From assembly GCA_037043455.1 (NCBI GenBank), contig JAWPHD010001134.1, positions 289,693 through 353,692 of the forward strand: DNA of 64,000 nt, read 5' to 3'. Source of the stretch: Cyrtodaria siliqua. Taxonomy: Eukaryota > Mollusca > Bivalvia > Adapedonta > Hiatellidae. Both the position numbers and the translations under genes were made by a program. Below, piece after piece: positions 36,727-46,400 of the stretch. The stretch's first letter is position 1; each line of letters opens with the position of its first letter. The notes beneath the pieces were generated by a model. It ran no database searches, was not told the DNA's origin, and saw only the letters and a program-made list of their open reading frames with translations.

Positions 36727-39541
36727 GAACGGTCATTGGTAAAGAGGCTGCTGGGAGTTTAAACCAGGTTCTATGAGGCATTAAACCCTGAACGGTCATT
36801 GGTAAAGATGCTGCTGGGAGTTTAAACCAGGTTCTATGGGGCATTAAACCTTGAACGGTCATTGGTAAAGATGCTGCTGGGAGTTTAAACCAGGTTCTAT
36901 GAGGCATTAAACCCTGAACGGTCATTGGTAAAGATGCTGCTGGGAGTTTAAACCAGGTTCTATGAGGCATTAAACCTTGAACGGTCATTGGTAAAGAGGC
37001 TGCTGGGAGTTTAAACCAGGTTCTATGGGGCATTAAACCCTGAACGGTCATTGGTAAAGATGCTGCTGGGAGTTAAAACCAGGTTCTATGAGGCATTAAA
37101 CCCTGAACGGTCATTGGTAAAGATGCTGCTGGGAGTTTAAACCAGGTTCTATGGGGCATTAAACCCTGAACGGTCATTGGTAAAGATGCTGCTGGGAGTT
37201 TAAACCAGGTTCTATGAGGCATTAAACCCTGAACGGTCATTGGTAAAGATGCTGCTGGGAGTTTAAACCAGGTTCTATGAGGCATTAAACCCTGAACGGT
37301 CATTGGTAAAGATGCTGCTGGGAGTTTAAACCAGGTTCTATGAGGCATTAAACCCTGAACGGTCATTGGTAAAGATGCTGCTGGGAGTTTAAACCAGGTT
37401 CTATGGGGCATTAAACCCTGAACGGTCATTGGTAAAGAGGCTGCTGGGAGTTTAAACCAGGTTCTATGGGGCATTAAACCCTGAACGGTCATTGGTAAAG
37501 AGGCTGCTGGGAGTTTAAACCAGGTTCTATGGGGCATTAAACCCTGAACGGTCATTGGTAAAGATGCTGCTGGGAGTTTAAACCAGGTTCTATGAGGCAT
37601 TAAACCCTGAACGGTCATTGGTAAAGATGCTGCTGGGAGTTTAAACCAGGTTCTATGAGGCATTAAACCCTGAACGGTCATTGGTAAAGATGCTGCTGGG
37701 AGTTTAAACCAGGTTCTATGAGGCATTAAACCCTGAACGGTCATTGGTAAAGATGCTGCTGGGAGTTTAAACCAGGTTCTATGGGGCATTAAACCTTGAA
37801 CGGTCATTGGTAAAGATGCTGCTGGGAGTTTAAACCAGGTTCTATGGGGCATTAAACCCTGAACGGTCATTGGTAAAGAGGCTGCTGGGAGTTTAAACCA
37901 GGTTCTATGAGGCATTAAACCCTGAACGGTCATTGGTAAAGATGCTGCTGGGAGTTTAAACCAGGTTCTATGGGGCATTAAACCCTGAACGGTCATTGGT
38001 AAAGATGCTGCTGGGAGTTTAAACCAGGTTCTATGGGGCATTAAACCCTGAACGGTCATTGGTAAAGATGCTGCTTGGAGTTTAAACCAGGTTCTATGGG
38101 GCATTAAACCCTGAACGGTCATTGGTAAAGATGCTGCTGGGAGTTTAAACCAGGTTCTATGAGGCATTAAACCCTGAACGGTCATTGGTAAAGATGCTGC
38201 TGGGAGTTTAAACCAGGTTCTATGGGGCATTAAACCCTGAACGGTCATTGGTAAAGATGCTGCTGGGAGTTTAAACCAGGTTCTATGAGGCATTAAACCC
38301 TGAACGGTCATTGGTAAAGATGCTGCTGGGAGTTTAAACCAGGTTCTATGGGGCATTAAACCCTGAACGGTCATTGGTAAAGATGCTGCTGGGAGTTTAA
38401 ACCAGGTTCTATGAGGCATTAAACCCTGAACGGTCATTGGTAAAGATGCTGCTGGGAGTTTAAACCAGGTTCTATGGGGCATTAAACCTTGAACGGTCAT
38501 TGGTAAAGATGCTGCTGGGAGTTTAAACCAGGTTCTATGGGGCATTAAACCCTGAACGGTCATTGGTAAAGATGCTGCTGGGAGTTTAAACCAGGTTCTA
38601 TGGGGCATTAAACCCTGAACGGTCATTGGTAAAGATGCTGCTGGGAGTTTAAACCAGGTTCTATGAGGCATTAAACCCTGAACGGTCATTGGTAAAGAGG
38701 CTGCTGGGAATTTAAACCAGGTTCTATGAGGCATTAAACCCTGAACGGTCATTGGTAAAGAGGCTGCTGGGAGTTTAAACCAGGTTCTATGGGGCATTAA
38801 ACCCTGAACGGTCATTGGTAAAGAGGCTGCTGGGAGTTTAAACCAGGTTCTATGGGGCATTAAACCCTGAGCGGTCATTGGTAAAGATGCTGCTGGGAGT
38901 TTAAACCAGGTTCTATGAGGCATTAAACCCTGAACGGTCATTGGTAAAGAAGCTGCTGGGAGTTTAAACCAGGTTCTATGGGGCATTAAACCCTGAACGG
39001 TCATTGGTAAAGATGCTGCTGGGAGTTTAAACCAGGTTCTATGAGGCATTAAACCCTGAACGGTCATTGGTAAAGAGGCTGCTGGGAGTTTAAACCAGGT
39101 TCTATGAGGCATTAAACCCTGAACGGTCATTGGTAAAGAGGCTGCTGGGAGTTTAAACCAGGTTCTATGAGGCATTAAACCCTGAACGGTCATTGGTAAA
39201 GAGGCTGCTGGGAGTTTAAACCAGGTTCTATGGGGCATTAAACCCTGAACGGTCATTGGTAAAGAGGCTGCTGGGAGTTTAAACCAGGTTCTATGAGGTA
39301 TTAAACCCTGAACGGTCATTGGTAAAGAAGCTGCTGGGAGTTTAAACCAGGTTCTATGAGGCATTAAACCCTGAACGGTCATTGGTAAAGAGGCTGCTGG
39401 GAGTTTAAACCAGGTTCTATGGGGCATTAAACCCTGAACGGTCATTGGTAAAGAGGCTGCTGGGAGTTTAAACCAGGTTCTATGGGGCATTAAACCTTGA
39501 ACGGTCATTGGTAAAGAGGCTGCTGGGAGTCTGATGAGAGT
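36727..39541 (-). repeat. 63-bp satellite, 45 copies without indels
   Basis: GAACGGTCATTGG starts at 36727 and recurs every 63 bp to 39499 (44 exact periods). Variation is limited to a few positions (GATGCTG/GAGGCTG, TGAGGC/TGGGGC, ACCCTG/ACCTTG). The minus strand is open for 811 codons at 37073-39508 as a 21-residue repeat beginning MTVQGLMPHRTWFK. A T-to-A change at about 37074 makes a stop that separates a second frame (36668-37051). The unit corresponds to an internal piece of the dispersed family, so I regard the frame as incidental. Confidence 0.95.
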
Positions 39542-39610
39542 TAAAACCAGGTTCTACATGGTGCGCCGAACCTCACTTCAGTAAATCTACCCTATTGCCA
39601 TAAATCACAT
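39542..39610 (-). repeat. Right flank of the 63-bp array, same dispersed family
   Basis: The minus strand reads GGCAATAGGGTAGATTTACT, then GAAGTGAGGTTCGGCGCACC. This corresponds to GATGACAATAGTGTAGGAGT and GAGGTTTGGTGCACCC at 36474-36512. Confidence 0.6.
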
Positions 39611-40202
39611 TTTATTTGTAACCCAGAGGTTGGCTAGCAGCCACAGCAACAACCGTACTCTATATACCAGCTCTTAGTTTGTCTTCTTTTGAAGTGGATA
39701 GATACTGCGATAATAATCATTGACCTGTATTTAAGTTACAATTTTACCGGGTCTTTAAACTATAATGTACGATATTATGATATAAGGTCGAGAACCGACT
39801 GCCAATACCGCCAATTTGTCTGTAAATAAGGTCACTTTATTGTGTTTACCAGTCTTGAGAACAAGAAAATGAATATTGCAGTTATGTCAGATCTAATCGT
39901 CTGATTCTCGAAAACTTGACATTGCGTGAGAGATTTGTATCAATCTATTTCCTGTTATTGACATTTCTCAACAGAAGATGCTGATAAAAGTGTCGTTTGC
40001 AGTCAAACCATAAACAAAGATATAGTCACGGCTAAGCAGTGAAACTAATTCACGAGTGTATGGCATGCAACATATTTGGTATTACAGCGGTATCTTGATA
40101 TATAAAAAGAAGGAAGACCTCTTCAATTGTTACATTCTAACAATTAATCTTACAGAAGATGCGAATACATATATAAGAACATAACTTTTGTTTATAACGA
40201 TG
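39611..40202. other. Unassigned DNA
   Basis: No recognised feature. Confidence 0.35.
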
Positions 40203-40530
40203 AGAGCGTATCCAATCACAATGCAGTCGGTAGCGCGGCGGATTTGTAACTGGAGGCCGCGGGTTCAATCCTCCGTGGTGCCACTGAGTTTCGTCTGTGT
40301 GTTCTTGGGCATTACACGTTCCCTTAGCCTCGTCCGTCGGATGTGGACGTAAACAGGGCAGTCCTGTGTATCGGTCTATCCTCCGAGCACCATAAAGAAC
40401 CATAGGAATCTATTCGATAATAAGAGTAGGGCACGGTTCCCGGATTCCTATATATCCTTCACCTCTCTCTGAGGCGGCTCTAAATAACATATACTGTGTT
40501 GATGAGCCTTTTAACAACATTTAATTCAAT
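40203..40530 (+). repeat. tRNA-derived SINE (tRNA-Thr-like head), full length
   Basis: The head has A-box-like CAGTCGGTAGCGC, an anticodon-loop-like ATTTGTAA, and B-box GGGTTCAATCC. The body carries CCTCGTCCGTCGGATG, CATAGGAATCTATTCGATAA and CACCTCTCTCTGAGGCGG, and it ends near TTAATTCAATCCAAT. Other copies are at 6400-6675 (-) and 56140-56345 (+). Confidence 0.8.
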
Positions 40531-40589
40531 CCAATCGCAATGATAACCATTTGCACTTACAGATGATCAGTAGCCCTCGATTTGGGAAG

Positions 40590-40860
40590 GGGTTCCAGCC
40601 TTTATTTACAAACATGAGACACATTGTCCTTTAGAAAGCACGGCACCCAAACGCAATAGCAGAAATCAAATATACAATGAAAAGGACAATACACAACACA
40701 ATAAGTGGTGAAAACTGGATTACCGACTTGGAATATTCAGGAGGCAATAAGGACCTACCGGTCAGCTTAAATCGATGTTATGTGTACACAACCTCGCTTT
40801 TATTGTTTTCAGCACTCAAGTTGACAAGACAGTGTAAAATAAAAGAAGAAAATCTCTAAA
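40590..40860 (+). repeat. Unclassified interspersed repeat, copy 1
   Basis: AAAGCACGGCACCCAAACGC, AATAAGTGGTGAAAAC and GACTTGGAATATTC match the reverse complement of 46795-46975. The class is unknown. The open frame here is not supported as a gene. Confidence 0.4.
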
Positions 40861-41050
40861 AACAAATCAACACCAGAGAAATTAGAAAACGATACACGTA
40901 TGTATTATTGTAAAACTATATAAAAAATAAGTAGAAACACCTCACGATGTATACAGAAGCCCAGTAAGATCAAATTATCTGTTTACTTGAAGAACATGAA
41001 CATCCCCTGACTTTTCAGTGAAGAACATCCTATGACCGCCAATTTGACAG

Positions 41051-41138
41051 CACCTCGCCCCCGCCACAGGGTTTCTAAGGCGGTAGACATACACTTTGAC
41101 AGTAGGTCTGCCGCCTTAGAAAACCTGTTGTGAGGTGA
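41051..41138. repeat. Imperfect inverted repeat (hairpin)
   Basis: The left arm 41051-41088 contains TTTCTAAGGCGGTAGAC. The right arm 41106-41138 contains GTCTGCCGCCTTAGAAAACC. The loop is about 17 bp. A G/T-rich tract (41139-41166) follows. Confidence 0.75.
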
Positions 41139-41545
41139 GGGTTGAGGGTGTGGGGGTGTGGGGGGTAAACCGAACTCCTACTCTCTTGTCATCCCAGTAA
41201 AACGGGACAGTTTAAATAAAGAAATCCCCTATCAGGCTCCCCAAACAAACAAGGCAGCATTAAGCGGTTATAGAAGTATAACTGAACAAAATCACAAAAG
41301 AATAAACCTAAGGGCACGACAAACCAAGATTGGACAAGATTGGAGACAAACATTGAACCTAAACTAAATGTATGCAACATTTCTTGTTCGACTTTTACAT
41401 CTAATGTTATAAGCAATTAGATAATTATGTATAGTGAACATGGACCTGAAATAAATAAAACAAACAGAAACTGAACAATATATGAACATATTGAGACAAC
41501 GTACGTTTCTTTCATGATTAAACAATATGTTCTTTGAAAACTCTT

Positions 41546-41862
41546 GTCATTGTATGGGGAATAGGCATATACGACAATAATTGTATGAGGAATAGGCATA
41601 TACGACAATCATTGTATGGGGAATAGGCATATACGAGAATCATTGTATGGGGAATAAGCATATACGAGAATCATTGTATGGGGAATAGGCATATACGACA
41701 ATCATTGTATGGGGAATAGGCATATACGAGAATCATTGTATGGGGAATAAGCATATACGAGAATCATTGTATGGGGAATAGGCATATACGACAATCATTG
41801 TATGGGGAATAGGCATATACGAGAATCACTGCATGGGGAATAGGCATATACGACAATAATTG
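41546..41862. repeat. Tandem repeat, 31-bp unit, about 10 copies
   Basis: The unit includes ATTGTATGGGGAATAGGCAT and ATACGACAATC. Variants GACAATC/GAGAATC and AGGC/AAGC are arranged partly as three-unit blocks. Confidence 0.95.
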
Positions 41863-42249
41863 CTAACGTACTCATTAAAGTATATTTACATTAGAACACA
41901 TAAGTCTAAAACTGTAACGATCAATTTATTTTTATTCTGGTTCGGGCACAATTCTAAGTCGTTTAACGGTTTGTTATATGTACGCGCTTTGTTCAGTTTG
42001 AATAACCATAATTATTATAATATTTTAGAAATATGTATTGACAGTTATCAAACATTTTTATTTTTGTAAATTTGTAAACACACCAACATATTGACACTCT
42101 TCCAAGTCTATACTTAATGACATTTTGTGGACCATGAAACCATGCATCCATGAAACGGACGACATAATGGATACATAACACGCAATACTGACAACATTTT
42201 AAATATTTGAGTGCATGACGGATATAAAAACACATTCTTCGCATATTTA

Positions 42250-42357
42250 CGGTTAATAACTGGGTGGGTTTTGGTGGGTTGAGTTTGGGTGGAGATGGTG
42301 GGATGCGGGGTGGGGTGGTGGGGGTGGGTGGGGGGTGGGTGGGGGGGGGGGGGGGGT
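42250..42357 (+). repeat. G/T-rich tract ending in a 16-base G run
   Basis: GGGT- and GGTGG-type words become purely G at 42341-42356. Could form G-quadruplexes (inference). Confidence 0.9.
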
Positions 42358-42744
42358 CGTCATACTTTATCTTAGGTAACCTGTTGTCGCCGATTTGTTT
42401 TTGTATTGTTTCATGAACACCTCACGGTAACTGGGTTATATATTAAACATTGACAATCCTTTCTTTTCTACTATGATTTATAATATCTATCCTAAAGAAA
42501 TCTGCGATATTCTCTAATAACCTACACAACATTAATAGTCAATATAACACAAAGAATCTTCAGTGTCAAATTATAGAGTTTTATATCACTCTGAGTTGAT
42601 ACAATGTCATGGTGTATTGAAATAAATGGCAGAAATGTGTTTGACTGTTAAAGGCCTACATTAATTATTACAGATTGCAACAGAACATCCATGAAAGTAA
42701 TGAATTCGAATAATAGCTTGACGCACAATCAAAGAACCGATCGT
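42358..42744. other. AT-rich DNA, possibly 5' part of the LINE remnant
   Basis: No intact frame. The last 80 bp may be degenerate coding sequence of the downstream element. Confidence 0.3.
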
Positions 42745-43312
42745 TAAAATATCAAGTGATCTTAAAATTCTAGATAATTTGAAATATGGAAATATGGTCG
42801 CTAAAATCAGATTGTCTTCTCATAAATTATCCATAGAAACCGCTCGACATAAAAATATTGAAAGAAACCAAAGGAAATGCTCACTATATACTTTAAATGA
42901 TATTGAAGATGAATATCACTTCATTCTTATTTGCCCTTATTATCATGATTTGAGAAAATCCCGAATTCCAGCATACTTTACAAACCGCCCAAATACGTTG
43001 AAGTTCTCTAATCTTCTAAATACAGATAAAAAATATCACCACTGATAGCATTTTTTTTTGTAAAAAAGCCAAAAATATAAGACATGATGCATTAAATAAC
43101 CAATAGGGTTGCACTTATATTTAACATTGTAATATATTATTTGTGTAAATGGTAACATCCAAGAATAACACTCTCACTTCACTCAACTATTATTCCTTTT
43201 CTGTCAACTTTATTATATTTGTTTTCATGCATGCATTGAAACTATGATTTTGTATGACGATGAGCTGTATATGCTTAAGTCGAAATAAAATATATGTTCT
43301 GTTCTGTCTGTT
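42745..43312 (+). pseudogene. 3' end of a non-LTR retrotransposon (ORF2 C-terminus and 3' UTR)
   Basis: The plus frame from 42779 reads KIRLSSHKLSIETARHKNIE, then a Cys/His cluster (RKCSLYTLNDIEDEYHFILI, CPYYHDLR). This is the C-terminal zinc-knuckle-like region of mollusc and fish non-LTR elements. It stops at 43043, and further matching residues (FFCKKAKNIRHDALNN) occur in another frame. The 3' part has ATGAGCTGTATATGCTTAAG, then AATAAAATATATG and TTCTGTTCTGTC, typical of the 3' end. One cysteine of the first CxxC pair is replaced by tyrosine. It is truncated and non-functional. Confidence 0.75.
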
Positions 43313-43465
43313 AAAATGTTGTCTGATCTTATTCAGAATATATATAATTACGTTGACAAATGAAACATCCCATTGTTACGTTTTGGCTTTGACATATATC
43401 ATAGAGACATTTTGGACGACTACATACATGCATAATGAATACTGAATTAATACGTTTAATTTTAG

Positions 43466-46400
43466 ATGCTTAAGGATCAGAAAAGGAAAATGGGGTGTGC
43501 CGTTGTTGCTTACGTCATAGTGCTCGCAATAGACTTGCTCGTTGGGACATCACTTATCGTGTGGAAATGTGGACTAGCGTAAGTTTATTAGAGAAAGATG
43601 TTAAATGTTGAATAACAAGGACTTTTTCTCCTTTCATACTTTTTTAATATCTCTTAAGAAATCCTATAAAGGAAAATGCAATTTTCAGTGAAAAGGAAAA
43701 TGCAACATAGGACAACTAGTATTTTAGACAGTTTGACGTAAAACATAGTGTAAAAAAAGTTTTTTTCTCATTTGATTCAGATATACTTAATCCTGGCCTG
43801 ATGTGGATTTGCCTTTTCAATATTAGTAATGAATTTAAAGTTTTCAAATTTATGAATCTGCGAAGAAAAAGTTAGCGGAACATTTTCCGGTTTCTTCATA
43901 TAATGTTGTTCAAATGTTCAATGATTATGACATCGTATGACATTATGACTTGTTAAACAAGTTTTATATATAAATATATATATATTTCATTTTCAGTAAC
44001 GATGAGGCGGAATGTAAGTTAGCGGTCGGTGGTACAGCTGGTAGCGTAGGCATATGGCTACTGTTGTTGCTTGTATGTCCATTTTGTGTGGTACGTATGT
44101 CCATTTTGTGTGGTACATATTCTGCTGCATGCTTGTACCGGAAGTGACCCCACTGTAGTTTCATGTAGTTCAAATAATAATTATTTCTTTACTGCTTTCC
44201 AAGCACATGATTCAACATTATGTTATCGTCTTATTTTATGTGAGGTTAGTTAGTTATTGTGTGTTTGTGGTTGACTGTCGTCCTTGAATGCTACTTTTCC
44301 TTTTTTAGATTTTAATATCTACTTTTAGTGTTTAAAAACATATTTATATTTACGATAAACACTCCATAATAAAAGACAAAGTATATATTATATGCAGGCT
44401 GCAATATGAATTTTGATATATTTAATTTTATAAAATATTAAATTTTATTCTATACCTAATTTATACATCCAATCGTAGACGCTCTTTCGAGTCATGTGAC
44501 CGTACAATATATTTCCGTATCGGGACGCACGCGCGTACAAAATATCCCGTATTTTGTTCGTATTGTACGCTTCACAGGTTCCATGTTAAACCTATGATAA
44601 AGACCGAAACGCGTGAAAAGGTCCGAATAAAAATCAGAACCGACAGGCTTCTGTCATTACCTAACCATAAATTGTTGTCAAGTAATGAAAACCTATCTAT
44701 TGCACATATTTTTATTTAATTTTCCTTTATAACAAAAAAAAAACACAAAAAACTAGCATAATATATCATTGTTTGAAACTGACCTTCGGTAGTATTTAAT
44801 CACTGTTGACAACGGAGAAATGGGCATTCTTTCAAGCAAATAAAGCTTGAGAGTAAGCCATGTCGAACACAATATATAAAATACATAGACCTACATGCAA
44901 TTGTGCTTTCGATGTTCATAGCGACTTGCTTGAAAGCATGAAACAAACGAAAGTTATATCCGAATTATAAATGATTGGTTAAAATAAAGGTATAGAATAA
45001 AAAGGTTACTTAACATGGTTCTGTACAATACGGGATATATTTGGACTCGTACACAGCTGGAAAAAATCATATTGGACTCGCCTAACGGCTCGTCCAATAT
45101 GACTTTTCCAGCTGTGTACTCGTCCAAATATATCTCCGTATTGTACAGAACCATGTTAAATAACCTATAAGTATAAACAATATAATACACCAATGTCCAG
45201 TGACTGTTATATTGACTTTTAACATCAGCATAGTGTTAGCACTGCATTGATGCCGTCGCAAATGTCAATTTGTACTCATTAAAAGTACTATTCAGTTATT
45301 GGAGTGGTTTGAGTTTAAGTGACTGTGAACTGCTCTGCTCAGTGTATGTGTTCTGGTTTGTCATTATTTTGTTAATTATCAATCATTGTAATCAACGTAA
45401 TAAATTGCTCTCCCCTCAAGGGCCCTTAACTGGTTTATAAATTGCTCTCCCTTCAAGGGCCCTTAACTGGTTTATAAATTGTTTACCCCTCAAGGGCCTT
45501 TAACTGGTTTATAAATTGTTTTCCCCTCAAGGGCCCTTAACTGGTTTATAAATTGTTTTCCCCTCAAGGGCCCTTAACTGGTTTATAAATTGTTTATAAA
45601 TTGTTTTACCCTCAAGGGCCTTTAACTGGTTTATAAATTGCTCTCCCCTCAAGGGCCCTTAACTGGTTTATAGATTGCTCTCCCCTCAAGGGCCCTTAAC
45701 TGATTTATAAATTGCTCTCCCCTCAAGAGCCCTTAACTGGTTTATAATTCGTGTGTCTTGTATCTTGCACTCCTTTGAAACAATTCAATTCAGACCCACT
45801 TATTCGTGTGTGTTTTTTCAAATACATTAATTTCAGATAAAATGCGATATCCATGACACATTGGACAAAGGTCGCGAAAAATGCAAACGTGTCCTGCACA
45901 AGATCAGACCTCCGAAAGAAAGATCAATATATATAGAGAGTGAAATATACCTGCCAACGACATTATCGTTAAAAGGTAAACGTCATACCATGACATTTGA
46001 CGATGCCACGCGCCAGTATTCAAACTCGAGCAAGCCAACACAGCGACTCACGACTTCTGACGACGGTACGTGATGTACTAATTATACATGTATTACTATA
46101 TACTAGTCAACATTCCTAAGTACCCACCTAAGCATATGTCAATAATATTCTCTTTGTTTTGTGTATTTGGCGCTTGATTAGACATACGGTTAAACTTTAA
46201 AATAACGAGTGTAAATGCTCTGATTGAATGAACATATTTTAAAGCTTTCAAGTCGATGTGTTTTCTTAGAAATAAGTTATAACACTTATAAATACAACTG
46301 GATATATAGGATTTTGTTAAGTACTTCGAATTAGTGCAGGTTTCGATGTTCTTAATTCTAAAATATGCCAGCTTAAATTATTTTGACATCATGTTTTACG

